A DNA stretch of 64,000 nt, from contig NC_084815.1 of NCBI RefSeq assembly GCF_963583255.1, forward strand, positions 11,145,724-11,209,723, written 5' to 3'. Each line of letters begins with the position of its first letter. Positions within the stretch are counted from its first letter, which is position 1. This stretch comes from Pyrus communis. Lineage: Eukaryota; Streptophyta; Magnoliopsida; Rosales; Rosaceae. Below are positions 1 through 11,854 of this stretch, piece by piece. Position numbers and translations under genes: made by a program. Under the pieces are notes generated by a model. It had not been told where the DNA came from and searched no databases. It saw only the letters and a list, made by a program, of their open reading frames with translations.

Positions 1-802
1 AGAAATATGGAGTGAAATGGAGTGTGTGTGATCCCCCACTGATCCGAGTGAGCAATCCCCCTGGTTTGGTGAATTTTTCAATGAGTCTAATGATGGGGAG
101 ACAATCAGATTGGATCTACCATTTGTTTAACTCAGATGGCAGTGCATAAGTGATGGAATGATGGGTTTCTGAGGTAGTGGGCGCATGGTATGGACAAGAT
201 CTGCAAGTTTGTGTTTTGTTTAATCAAAATGCATGTGGAATGTCTGCAAGCATGAAGTGGATAACCTGAAATTGGTTATAAAACTCTGGGAATGGCAGAA
301 AGCTCACGGCATGGGCATTAAGGAGATGGAATGGCATGGAATGTTTAATTGAAGTGCATGTGGATTTCTGCAAAGAGAAGTGAAGAAGGGAAATGGAATG
401 CACGGGTCAGGTTGTGGACATGCATGTGAGGGATGTTTTGGGTGTTAAAACATGGAATCTGCACGGAATGGATGTTATCATGCATGTGATTGCATGTTTG
501 GTGTTTAGAAGTGTATAATCTGATGGGATGATATGGGAACACACGGCCAAGGTTGTGACATGCATGTGAATGCATGTTTTGGTGTTGGAACCACATAATT
601 GACTTCAATGTTTTTGCCTTGTTTAAAATCACCCAATATGGCCGAATTACATCACATTCCTTCATTTGCCTTCCAATTGATCTTATTACACCTTGGCTGC
701 ACACTAACACAAAACAATGTAAAACGCGACTAGTTTAATCCAAAACAATCACAAAGACACCAAATACAGAAGATATAAATGCATGCAAAATGTGACTTAT
801 CA
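1..802 (-). mobile_element. LTR fragment of a second LTR family, cut by the window edge
   Basis: Read on the minus strand, the edge at 802 starts TGATAAGTCACATTTTGC, a TG-type LTR terminus unlike the TGATAGGAGC start of the main family. From 803 the sequence is the middle of a main-family LTR, so this looks like an insertion there; GTGTA (803-807) would be one copy of the target duplication and the other lies outside the window. The body is rich in GCATGTG words, as in the U3 of the other LTRs. No gene is visible. The family assignment is uncertain because only one end is present. Confidence 0.5.
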
Positions 803-1304
803 GTGTACATGTATGGAGATGAACCCCTTGGCTATTCTATCATCCATTCATTCCATTTCATCAATTTCATATTTACATTCTGTTTTAATTGCAATTTGTT
901 CATTTAATTTAATTTCGTATAAACCTAAATCCCCCTTTACTTTAATGTCAAATTAGTTAGAAATCAATTTAGTTTGTGTTTTTAAGAGTCTTGAGTCAAG
1001 TTACAACTTAATTTCGTCCAAATTTGTGTTTATACTCAAAACTGCCCAGAAAGTGGTTTTTAGGCAGATTTGAGTGTGTTTGTGTTGTTTTGAGTCTTTT
1101 GGTTTTGTTTGAGTGTTTTAAAGTTTAGTTTTGCATTCTTTGAGTCTAGTATAGTGTTTTATATTGTGTTTTTATGTTTTTGAGTCAAATCCAAGTGATT
1201 AACAATCCCTCCTATTCCCCGGTCCAGAACGATCCCTACTTATATACTTATACTACAATTGTCAAAAAGAGGGTTTAATTTGTGTGCGTTTAATTCTCGC
1301 ATCA
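803..1304 (+). mobile_element. 3' part (U5) of a main-family LTR
   Basis: It matches the last ~500 bases of the other plus LTRs and ends TCTCGCATCA at 1304. It directly interrupts an integrase reading frame, and GTAAG (1305-1309) is the expected target duplication, whose partner is lost to the left. It contains the U5 inverted repeat at 1035-1074, here with one A/A mismatch in the stem. Confidence 0.8.
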
Positions 1305-1501
1305 GTAAGTTATGTTCCAAGTGGGTTGGTCCATTTGTTATCACTAATGTTTTTGTGCATGGTGCAGTCCAAATACAAAGTTTGAAAACTGGACAAGAGT
1401 TCAAGGTGAATGGCCATAGGTTGAAACCCTACTACAAGAACTTTGTTGAGCATGTTGTGGAGGAGATCCCATTGCATGCCGTGGGCTCCAATGGGGAATG
1501 A
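1305..1501 (+). pseudogene. Athila-type integrase C-terminus (truncated pol)
   Basis: The frame beginning at 1307 encodes about 64 residues that end at the TGA at 1499-1501. Visible signatures are [19 protein letters not shown] and NGHRLKPYY, the usual C-terminal end of integrase in Athila-branch Ty3/gypsy polyproteins, which joins element cDNA to chromosomal DNA. Everything upstream (gag, protease, reverse transcriptase, RNase H, integrase core) is missing because an LTR is inserted at 1304. An open frame runs back into the LTR to 1259, but that start is an accident of the insertion. This is the only recognisable pol sequence of the main family in the window, so the family has no autonomous copy here. 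Assignment to integrase is confident; the exact lineage is from memory of the family. Confidence 0.85.
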
Positions 1502-1835
1502 GCATACCATCGTCCGGCTGCAAGACGTTAAAGCAAGCGCTTCGTGGGAGGCAACCCATGCAATCACCAAGGAGAGGATGGCATTTACACTCCATAACCA
1601 GATTTGCGTCCCTAACCTCTTCTCTTTGTTATTTACATTCTGCCATGCTTAGTGTGTTTAGTTGCGGTTTGTGTGTTTACTTTTGTTTGGTGTGATTTTA
1701 GGCTTGAAACATTGAGGACAATGTTTGATTTAAGTGTGGGGGGGTAACTAATGTTGTTAATGCAAATTCGTGGGATTTTATCACCCATAACTTCCAATGT
1801 TGTTCCTTGCTGTTTTAGAGTGTTTTAGTGTGTGT
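1502..1835 (+). other. Post-pol non-coding region with conserved motif and internal polypurine tract
   Basis: It follows the pol stop. It holds CGGCTGCAAGACGT (from 1516) and GGGAGGCAACCCA, a conserved element seen again in D (61478-61520) and, reversed, in B (33100-33145). Further on come TTGAGGACAATG and a purine run TAAGTGTGGGGGGGTAACT (1731-1748), which resembles the true 3' PPT but lies far from the LTR. The solo LTR at 1836 interrupts it. Confidence 0.75.
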
Positions 1836-3659
1836 TGATGTGATATATAATAGCACACAAATTAAACCCTCTTTTTGACAATTGTAGTATAGATATAAGT
1901 AGGGATCGTTCTAGGCCGGGGATTAGGAGGGATTGCTAATCTACTCTAAACTGACTCAAAAACATAAAACTAAACTTAAAAACAATTAAATAAACTCAAA
2001 AGACTCTTCACTAAACTTATATGACTCAAAACAAACTTAAAAGACTCAAAACAACATAAAACAATAAAAAAAGACTCAAACTAGACTCTAAGACTCAACT
2101 TGGACGAAAATAGGTTTGGTTTTGACTCAAAACACTCAAAAACACTAATTATGACAGATTTGACACAACTAAATAAAGGGGATTGGGTTTTTGACGAATT
2201 TAAGATAAAAACAAGTAACTAAAAGACTTGAATAGGATTTGGACGAATTTGGGAAAAACGATTGATGATTAGATAGCTAGAGGATTCTTCTCCACACATG
2301 ACACACTTGCATACAAATTGATTTCCAGTTGCTTTTCCGATAAACCATGAACCTCAACACCCCAGATTAACCGTGACATCACTAATTAACCCTCAGATTT
2401 TCCTTAAGTTATTGGATTGGATGACATCATACGACAACCCAAAGCATTCTTCAAAAGTCCCCTACATGACATCATAATAGAGATACAATCAAAGATCATT
2501 ACGTTCTATGAAAATCATAAGTATTGACAAAGCACTTGTAACTATGACATCATGATACTCATGCTAGGAATTTACTTAACATGATTGTGAAAACAACCTT
2601 AACTACTTGTGAATATAAGTTTGTAACGATTATGTGAAACTCCCTTATATTCTAGCCCCAAATTCATGCATGCAAACTAAGTGTGCACCCTTAATCAACA
2701 AACAAGAATAAGTTATCCATCAAACGGTTAAGTAAATTGCATTCATAAATAACAACTGGAATTAATCAATTCATATTGCAAATATAATCATGGTTTCAAA
2801 GTCTCCCCTAGCCAAAACAAAATTAGTTCCTCATGTTTACAACAAAACAAAGAGAATATAAATTAAACATTGAAAACAAAGATTGACTACACCTAGAAAC
2901 GCTCCAGGTGACTCCTTCTTCCTTCCTTGCTGCCAACAATGGGGATTTGTGTGAATTTAGGCTCTTGAGGTGTGGTGGATGGTGTGGTGTGAATTTGTGG
3001 TAGAGAGTGGTGGTTTTTGAGTGTTGTGGCATCAAGTATTTATAGGGTGAAGGGGAGGCACGAATTTGGGCTGAAAAGGAGAGGAATTAGGACTCCAAAT
3101 CACCAAAGAACAAGGATACTTTCAATTAGATTCCAAGGAGGACAAGGAATGGTCCTTGTGGCAGATTCTAGAACTTCTAGAAGGGTTACATGTGGCATAA
3201 ACTTAATGCACGAAAATAGGGCTTCTAGAACTTGATATTTAGGTGATTTAATGTGAAAAGGAGTCCTCTTTGAAGTTGGAATTAAGGTAGGAAAAGATTA
3301 GGATAGGATAGGATAAGATAAGGTTGGATAAGGTTTGGATAAGATAAGGAAATTTGGATAAGGTTCCTTATTTCTTGCTCTTTCCTTATCTTCTTTGCAT
3401 TTGGACTTCTTTCTCCAGATTTGTAGCCTTTCCTAGCCCTTCTTGACTTCAATTTCGTCCATCCACATTGCTCCATAGTTAAGCTATCCAATCCATGCCC
3501 AAAACTGCTCCATTTAGCTTCAAAATGCCCTTTCTTGCTACTTTTGCCATTAGGACCTAAAAACATACGAAAATAGCATAAAAGACTAAAATAAATAGTA
3601 ATTAACTCGCTAAATGAAAGGAAACAACATAACTAAGTAGCATAAATATGCTCCTATCA
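1836..3659 (-). mobile_element. Solo LTR, divergent short subfamily, TSD TGTGT
   Basis: It is a complete LTR of 1,824 bases in minus orientation. The left end TGATGTGATATATAATAG corresponds to TGATGCGAGATTTATACG of other copies and the right end is GCTCCTATCA. TGTGT at 1831-1835 and 3660-3664 is a perfect 5-bp target duplication, so this is a solo LTR left by recombination between the LTRs of a former element. The host sequence resumes cleanly on both sides. A TATA-type box (CTATAAATA on the minus strand) is at 3037-3045. TGACATCA occurs four times between 2374 and 2552 at positions where other LTRs carry different words. Confidence 0.9.
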
Positions 3660-5249
3660 TGTGTTGACTTAAAAATCCGAAAAACCCATAAAAAATTGAA
3701 AAATTGTTTTAAAAAACCCAAAAAGAGTTGTTTTTGTGTGTTTGTTTGTGTCGTAGGTCACCTTCCAACGCAATGATGAGGATTTGGTTTTTAATTGCAT
3801 GATGGTTAAAGAAAGTTACAAACATGGATGGACGTTTGATATACTCTTTGGTTTATGCTTGGTTGTAGTTATAGTTTACGAATTCACATGTAATCACAAA
3901 AGATAAAATCAGTTTTTGTAACACGCTTGAAGGAAGGAACTTAAACAAACGCTACATCCCTGAGAGACTTGAGCCTAAACGTTTATTTGGAGAGTTATTA
4001 ATCTGTGCATCATTGTTTTCTAAAGTCGTTGCATGATCTCATTATTCTTTGCTTGGTTACTACTTAGAAGGCGTTTCATCACTTAGTTCCAAATGCTAGA
4101 ACTCATGCCCATTTCATTCAAAGCATGTTATTGAATTGCATAACACATATTCAAGATGAAGTTGTGTAGTGACCACCATCAAAGCCAAATAGCCGTGTGC
4201 CCTTCACTCATTTTGTGTTTAAGTTTAACCCCATTGAGCCGTGTTAGCCCATGTTCGTTGTTAACCCATATTATCCTCACCGAGCCTAGATTAGGACCAC
4301 CCATACCCTTGTTCTTGAAGCATAGTAAGCATGACTAGAAAAATGAATTCCTTTTGATTAATGTGTTGCAGAAAATAAGTGTGGCGGAAGGATTATTGAT
4401 GTGAGTTTATGTGCCATAGGCACGGCTAAAAAAAAAAAGAAGTCATGAAAAAGAAAAAAAAAATGTGTGAAAAAGAAAAAAAAAAGAAAAGGAGTTGAAA
4501 ATAAGTGAGAATGAACTCACAAGTGTTGGTTGTTGAAGAAAGGGTCCAAAAAGTTGAATATGGCCCTAAGTTTTGTGTGACTTCCCCTTGGGTGTTCAAA
4601 GTTGATTTTTGCGTTCTAAGGGAATTCTAAGTGTCTAATTCATTACTTTGCTCACTATTGCTTAAAGAACTTTTGTTTATCCCTATCTTTCCTTGTTAGC
4701 CAATACCCCAAGCCCCGTTACAACCCTTAACTTCTATCTTGCATTTCAATTGTGGAGTTTGAATTTGGTATGAGCATATGGTGTCACTGGTTCTCGCATC
4801 TAAGTAGTAGCATTCCATTCATGAGATCATATCTAAACACGTTTAATTACTCCAGAAATTGCTTTCTTTGTTATAACGTATGTGAGTACTAGTTTTTCAT
4901 GTTTACATCAATCTTCTCACATATAACTATTGTAGGGTGTGTAGTCAGAAAATCTGAGTGAAAATTGAGTTCATAACTAGTGAGGAATTGAGGGAATTCT
5001 CTAAGGCATGTTACTACATTCAAAATGTGTTTTAATTGATTAAATGGGAACTAGTGAATGGTGACTATGATTAAGTATGTGCTCAAGGGGAAGGAAGACT
5101 AAAAGCTATGTGAGTAATGATCTTTGAGATGTCATGTTTCATTGGAAATCCCTGAGGCAAACGTTGGAAGGTTTAGGTTTTGTTTTGTTTGTTTTGTTTT
5201 GTCTTATTTTCTTTAGTTGTTTTGTTTTGCTCGAGGACTAGCAAAAGTT
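3660..5249 (+). other. Long 3' non-coding region of the plus-strand Athila-like element
   Basis: It continues from 1835 after the solo LTR and matches, in reverse, the 3' non-coding regions of A, B, C and E. There is no credible ORF. It includes an A-rich stretch at 4428-4495 and AAGTGTGGCGGAAG near 4378, the counterpart of a conserved second purine-rich site in the other copies. Confidence 0.75.
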
Positions 5250-5264
5250 AAGTGTGGGGGAATT
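5250..5264 (+). other. Polypurine tract
   Basis: AAGTGTGGGGGAATT lies directly before the LTR start TGATAGGAGC at 5265. This is the plus-strand primer site for reverse transcription and marks the next sequence as a 3' LTR. Confidence 0.85.
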
Positions 5265-6092
5265 TGATAGGAGCATATTCATGCGACTTAATTAGCTTGT
5301 TCTCGTGCATTTATGTTGTGTTTCCTTAGTTATTTTAGTGTTTAAAGTCACTTTTGTGCATTTTCAGATTATAAAGCCAAAGTGTGCAAGAAGATGCAAA
5401 TTGGAGTCTTTTGGAGCAAAAGAGGAATGAATGAGTTGAAGACTTCAAGAAACGATGAATTCCTACTCCAATGATGAATTCCTACTCCAACGAGGATTCC
5501 TACTTCAACAAGGATTCCTACTTGAAGTAGGAAAGTTAACCCTAGGTTTCCCGATTTGGTAACCTTTCCTAATCTTAAACGTCTGCATTTTCTAGCCACT
5601 TTGAAGGCCTTGTAGGCACTTTAGGACACAAAACAAAGGCCCTAGCCCCCTTAAACCTCTTTGCCGTGCCTTTCCCCTAATTCCCTTCCCTTACCGTGCA
5701 AGTGGGGGGCAATTTTGTCCTAGGTTATGCACTTAAAACACATGCTCCTAACCCTAGCCGCACCTTGCAGCCACTCTCTCTTTAATTTCTGAACTTAAAC
5801 CTATTTCCCTTCCAAATAAACCCTAGCCGCACCTATTAATCAATTCCCTTGTAATTTCTGATTTTATTTCCTAATTCTAGCAGCCTTTGACTTAATTTTA
5901 ATTAACCAAAATAAGCTAGGGTTTTATTTCTGAAATCATATATATTTTAAACCCTAGCCGCACCCTAGGATTCTCTATTCATTCATTCTTCCATAATTCA
6001 GCCACAAAATCCTTTTTAGCCGCACCCTAGGTTTGAACTTTTCATTCATTCATCATCCCATCTCAGCCGTGCCTATTATTTCACCCTAGACA
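5265..6092 (+). mobile_element. 3' LTR of the plus-strand Athila-like element, truncated
   Basis: It starts TGATAGGAGCATATTCATGC immediately after the PPT. Its U3 differs from the other copies: short repeats around GATGAATTCCTACTCCAA (5453-5520) and several CCCTAGCCGCACC words (5752-6030). It breaks off near 6092, where a minus-oriented LTR begins without its terminus, so the junction involved a deletion. The break position is approximate. Confidence 0.75.
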
Positions 6093-8228
6093 CTTAAAAC
6101 ATTAAACCAAACCAAAAGACTCAAACATCACCCAAAACACTCAAAACTGCCTTAAAATCACTTTCTGGGCAGTTTTGAGCACTTTGGTGAATCTGGACGA
6201 AATTGGGAAATAAAATGAATCAAAACACTTAAAAGCACAAACTAAATTGATTTCTAACTAAATTGGACATTAAAGTAAAGGGGGATTTAGATTTATACGA
6301 AAATTGAAATAACAAAACAAGTTAATAAACTAAACAGATTGTAAAACGAATTTGATGGAATGGAATGAATGGATGATAGAATGCCTAAGGGGTTCATCTC
6401 CATACATGTTATACTTGCATAATAAAATGATTTCCAATTGCATTTCAATAAACTATGATACTCAACACCCCAAGTTAACCGTGATGCACTAATTAACCTT
6501 CAAATCTTCCTAACGTTATTGAATTGGATGATGCATGCGACAATTCAAAACATTCCCCACAAGTCCTCAACATGAATGCATAGAAGAGGTACAAGCAAGA
6601 ATCATTATGCTCTATGAAAATTATAAGTGTTGACGAGGCATTCGTTACTATGGATTGCATGAAACTTATGCCAAAAATTCATTTAACGCGATTGTTTATA
6701 AGCAACCTCCACGACTTGTGAATATAAGTTCATAACTATTAGGTGAAACTCACTTATATTCTAGCGTCATATTCATGCATGAAAATTAAGCGTGCACTCT
6801 CAATAAACATACATAAATAAGTTATCAATCAAACGGTTAAACAAATTGAATCCACAACTTATAAAACGCAATTAGAAGTATTCAAATCAAAATGCAAGCA
6901 TAAACATATATTCGAATCACCCCTTAACCAAGGGGGTTTAGTTCCTCATGGTACAAAACAAAGAGAATCAAAGAAACACCTAAACATTCCAACAACTCAA
7001 ACTTGAATTGTATGAACGTTTAGGCCCTCTTATCTTCCATTCCTCATTCGTACAAAACAAAGAGTATTGAAATTAAACATTGAAATCAAAGAAACACCTA
7101 AACATTCCAACAACTCAAACTTGAATTGTATGAACGTTTAGGCACTCTTCTCTTCCTCTTCGTTGTAGCACAAGGTCTAAGGATAGTTTGATGGTGTGAA
7201 TGGTTTGGGTAGTGGTGGAGGAATGGAAGGATGGTGTTTGGATTTGTAGGGAAGACTCACGGCACAAAGGGGGTGGTTTGATGGTCTACATTTCTGCAAT
7301 GGATGAGTTTATGGAAGAGTGTTTGGAATGGGTGAATTTCTGGCACAAAGGCCTTATTTCTGTGGTGAATGGATTGTGTATGAATGAGAATGAATGAATG
7401 AGTATTTATAGGTGAAATGGGGGGAACATGACAGCTAGGTTGCATGTGCTAATGCTTGTGTGTGCATGTGAAATCTGCCAAGATGCATGTGAAAGTGTAT
7501 GAAATGCAATCTGAAATGGGATAGCATGTGGGTGAATGTGTGGCTGCAATGATGAAGTGAATGCATGTGTTGAATGATTAAAGTGCATGTGCAATGTTTT
7601 AAAGGATGGAATGATGGAGGAACAAGTGCATGTGAATGCATGGTGATAGCATGTGCACGGTTTTGGTTGGAATGATGGCAGATTGTGAAAACATGTGAAT
7701 GCATGTGTTTGATGAATGATAAGTGGTGAATGATATGATAAGTGATAAGTGGTGAATGATAAGTGATGAATGATGATATGATAAGTGATAAGTGGTGAAT
7801 GATAAGTGATGAATGATAAGTGGTGAATGATATGATAAGTGGTGAATGATAAGTGATATGATATGTGATTATGATAAGTAATGGGAGCATGTGAGGGAAT
7901 GAATAATGAATGCATGTGTATGGTTTTGGGAGAAAGGTGGAGATGCACGGCATAAGGGAATTGGAAAGGTTTAAATGTCCTAAAACTAAAGGGAACAAAG
8001 TTCCAACACTTTGGTCTTCAATTTCGTCCAACATTTTGGCGCCAAGCATAAGCTATCCATCCTTAGCCCAAAAGTGCTCCAAAAGTCTCCAAAATGCATC
8101 TTTTTGCTCCTTTAGCCCTTTGGACCTATAAACACACGAAAATAGCTTAAAGGACTAAAATAACTAAAGAAACATGACGTAAATGCACGAGAACAAGCCA
8201 TTTAAGTCGCATGAATATGCTCCTATCA
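6093..8228 (-). mobile_element. Main-family LTR in minus orientation, missing its 3' end
   Basis: It ends GCTCCTATCA at 8228. The opposite terminus (TGATGCGAG) is absent, so about 300 bases of U5 are lost at the 6092 junction. It has the U5 inverted repeat (6140-6179), a duplicated ~120-base block around TTCCAACAACTCAAACTTG (near 6988 and 7105), a TATA-type box at 7403-7411 (minus) and the U3 tract of TGATAAG/TGAATG repeats (7715-7880). Confidence 0.85.
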
Positions 8229-8327
8229 TGCACGCTTAGTTTTCATGCATGAATATGATGCTAGAATATAAGTGAGTTTCACCTAATAGTTACAAACTTA
8301 TATTCACAAGTAGTGGAGGTTGCTTAT
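8229..8327 (+). repeat. 99-bp plus-orientation LTR scrap between two opposed LTRs
   Basis: It matches the middle of plus LTRs (from CACGCTTA to GGAGGTTGCTTAT) and is bounded by the start of one LTR on each side. It is the spacer of the inverted LTR pair. Confidence 0.75.
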
Positions 8328-8632
8328 TGATAGGAGCATATTCATGCGACTTAAATGGCTTGTTCTCGTGCATTTACGTTATGTTTCTTTAGTTATTTTA
8401 GTACTTTAAGCTATTTTCGTGTGTTTGTAGGTCCAAAGGGCTAAAGGAGCAAAAAGATGCATTTTGGAGACTTTTGGAGCACTTTTGGGCTAAGGATGGA
8501 TAGCTTATGCTTGGCGCCAAAATGTTGGACGAAATTGAAGACCAAAGTGTTGGAACCTTGTTCCCTTTAGTTTTAGGACATTTAAACCTTTCCAATTCCC
8601 TTATGCCGTGCATCTCCACCTTTCTCCCAAAA
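8328..8632 (+). mobile_element. First part of a plus LTR interrupted by element A
   Basis: It starts TGATAGGAGCATATTCATGC and breaks after CTTTCTCCCAAAA at 8632. The same LTR resumes at 18876 (CCATACACATGC), which restores the order seen in reverse at 7900-7935. It is almost an exact inverted copy of 7924-8228. Confidence 0.9.
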
Positions 8633-11033
8633 TGATGCGAGATTTATACGCACACAAATTAAACCCTCTTTTTATCAATTGTAGTATATGTATAAGTAGG
8701 GATCGTTCTGGACCGGGGATTAGGAGGGAATGCAAATCTCTTGGAAACTGACTCAAAAACGTAAAATAAAGTTTAAAACACTAAACTAGACTCAAAGAAT
8801 GCAAAATTAAAGTTTAAAACACTAAGACAAACCAAAAACTCAAAATGCTTTAAAAAAAAACACAAACTAAAATGATTTCTAACTAAATTGACATTAAAGT
8901 AAAGGGGGATTTAAGTTTATACGAAATTAAATTAAATGAACAAATTAAAACAGAATGTAAATATGGAATTGATGAAATGGAATGAATGGATGATAGAATA
9001 GCTAAGGGGTTCATCTCCATACATGTTACACTTGCATAATAAAAAGATTTCCAATTGCATTTCAACAAATCATTAATTCTCAACGCCCCGGGTCAATTAG
9101 GTCCGCTTAAATTAACCGTCAAGTTTTCCTTAAGTTAATGAATTGGATGGGTTAGCGCAACGCAATTCACAACATTCTCCAAAAGTCCTTTACGTGAAAA
9201 GCACAATAAAGATACAATCAAAAATCATTAAGCATCATGAAAACTTTAAGTGTTGACGAGGCATTCGTTACTATGGAATACGCATGAAACTTATGCCAAG
9301 AATTCATTTAACGCGATTGTTTATAAGCAACCTCCACTACTTGTGAATATAAGTTCGTAACTATTAGGTGAAACTCACTTATATTCTAGCGTCATATTCA
9401 TGCATGAAAATTAAGTGTACACTCTCAATAAACATACATAAATAAGTTATCAATCAAACGGTTAAACAAATTGAACCACAACTTATGAAACGCAATTAGA
9501 AGTAATCAAATCAAAATGCAAGCATAAACATTTATTTCGAATCACCCCCTAGCTAAAGGGGGTTTTAGTTCCTCATTACGTTGAAATCAAAGAAACACCT
9601 AAACATTCCAACAACTCAAACTTGAATTGTATGAACGTTTAGGCACTCTTCTCTTCCATTCCTTATACGTACAAAACAAAGAGAATTAAAATGAAACATT
9701 GAAATCAAAGAATCACCTAAACATTCCAACAACTCAAACTTGAATTGTATGAACGTTTAGGTCCTCTTCTCTTCCTCGTTGTTGTAGCACAAGGTCTAAG
9801 GTGAGGTTTGGGGGATTATGGAAATGTGGAATGGAGTGAGGAGTGATGGAAATGGAAAGATGGTTTTGGATTCTAAGGGGACTCACCGCAAAGAGAAGGA
9901 ATGGAAGTGTTTGTGGTGTGTTGTGTATGAAATGAGATGTCATTTTTGTGTATGAATGCATGGGTTTTTATAGGGGGAATGGGAGAATATGTGGGTGATT
10001 GTTTAAGAGTGAATGTGGTTGTTATGATTGAGAGTGCATGTGGATGAAATAATGATGGAAAAAGAGCTAGGTTGTTGGTGTGTGAATGCATGTGTTGAAT
10101 TGGTGGTGCAATGATGAAAGAGTAAGTGCATGTGTGTGTGAATGGTGGTGCAATGATGAAAGAGTAAGTGCATGTGTGTGTGAATGGTGAATGGTGGTGC
10201 AATGATGAAAGAATAAGTGCATGTGTGTGTGAATGGTGGTAGCTAGGGTGAATTATGATGAATGCATGTGGAATAAAGATGGAGAAGGTGGTGTAATGAT
10301 GAAGGAGTAAGTGCATGTGTGTGTATGTTTTGTTTGTTGGTTAAAGCTTGTGTTTGCATGTGAATGTTGTTTGTGTGAAGTGTGTGTGAATGTGCATGTG
10401 TTTTAAAGAATGAATGGTGGTATAATGATGAAGTGTGATGAGTGATAAGTGTATGATATGTTGAGTGATATGTTGAGTGGTAAGTGAATGATAAGATAAG
10501 TGATAAGTGAATGATATGTTGAGTGATAAATGAATGATATGTTGAGTGATAAGATAAGTGGTTATTGATATGTAGATGAATGAATGATATGATAAGTAAT
10601 AAATGAATGATAAGTGGTTATTGATATGTAGATGAATGAATGATATGATAAGTAATAAATGAATGATATGTGGTGATGATAAGATAAGTGTATGATATGA
10701 TAAGTGGTGAATGAAGGAGTGGAATGTTGGAATGTTATGCACGACTAAGGATATAGGAAAGGTTTAAATATCCTAAAACTAAAGGGAACAAGGTTCCAAC
10801 ACTTTGGTCTTCAATTAGGTTTTCAATTTCGTCCAACACTTTGGCTCCAAGCATAAGCTTTCCATCCTTAGCCCAAAAGTGCTCCAAACGTCTCCAAAAT
10901 GCATCTTTTTGCTCCTTTAGCCCTTTTGGCCTACAAACACACGAAAATAGCTTAAAGTACTAAAATAACTAAAGAAACATAATGTAAATGCACGAGAACA
11001 AGCCATTTAAGTCGCATGAATATGCTCCTATCA
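8633..11033 (-). mobile_element. 3' LTR of element A
   Basis: It is 2,401 bases, TGATGCGAG to GCTCCTATCA as read on the plus strand. A TATA-type box (CTATAAAAA, minus) is at 9965-9973, the U3 repeat tract at 10430-10720, and three GTGCATGTGTGTGTGAATGG-type repeats at 10110-10240. Unlike most copies it lacks the U5 inverted repeat: that interval is shortened. Confidence 0.95.
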
Positions 11034-11048
11034 AATACCCCCACACTT
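11034..11048 (-). other. Polypurine tract of element A
   Basis: The minus strand reads AAGTGTGGGGGTATT directly before the LTR start. It is identical to the tracts at 29267 and 55927. Confidence 0.9.
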
Positions 11049-11822
11049 ATCTTTTGCTAGTCCTCGAGCAAAACAAAACAAAAGAAACCAGAAACAAAAC
11101 AAAACGAACAAGTAAAACACAACCTAAACCTTCCAACAAACGTCTCAGGGATTTCCAAAGCACATGACAAGTTAAAAATCATTATTCCCACAGATTTTAG
11201 CCATCATTACACTTAAGTACATTCTTAATCATAGTCACCACATACTAGTTCACAATTAAACATTTAAAACACATTTCGAATGCAGTAACATGCCTTAGAG
11301 AAATTGCTCAAATCCTTACAAGATATGCACTCGTTTTTCACACAGATTTTCTGACTACACACCCTACACTAGTTATATGTGAGAAGATTGATGTAAACAT
11401 GTAGACGAACACTCACATATGTTATAACAAGGAAAGCATTTTCTGGATTTACGATAATGACATGAATATGATCTCATGAATGGAATGCTACTACTTAGAA
11501 TGAGAACCAGTGATTCCATAAGCTCATATCAATTTCAAACTCCACATTATTGAACACATAACGATCAAGATAGAAGTCAAAGGGGTGTAACGGGGCTAAA
11601 GGTGTTGGCTAACAATGAAAGGTGAAGGATAAACAAACATTCTTAAAGCAATAGTGAGCAAAGTATTGAATTAGGCACTTAGAATTCCCTTAAGAACGCA
11701 GAAGTCAACTTTGAACACCCAAGGGAAAGTCACACAAAACTTAGGGCCATATTCAACTTTTTTGGACCCTTTCTTCAACCATCAACGCTCGTGAGTTCAT
11801 TCTTACTTATTTTCACTCCTTT

Positions 11823-11854
<32 letters not shown>

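Noticed and set aside
1259..1304. N-terminal extension of the integrase fragment
   Set aside because: These codons are LTR sequence read through into the interrupted pol frame.
5752..6030. Telomere-like AAACCCTAG words
   Set aside because: Isolated single units, not a tandem telomere repeat; at most telo-box-like promoter words in a diverged U3.
7200..7397. 65-codon plus-strand ORF in the LTR (similar at 28059 and 34615)
   Set aside because: Antisense to the LTR R region, present only because LTRs are repeated; frame differs between subfamilies.
7406..8049. Long His/Ser/Thr-rich minus-strand frames (180 and 204 codons), with similar ones at 9873-10742, 17722-18579, 18825-19277, 40683-41276, 54734-55635
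   Set aside because: They lie in G-poor U3 microrepeats, overlap in several frames, and differ between copies by indels in the repeats; composition explains the lack of stops.
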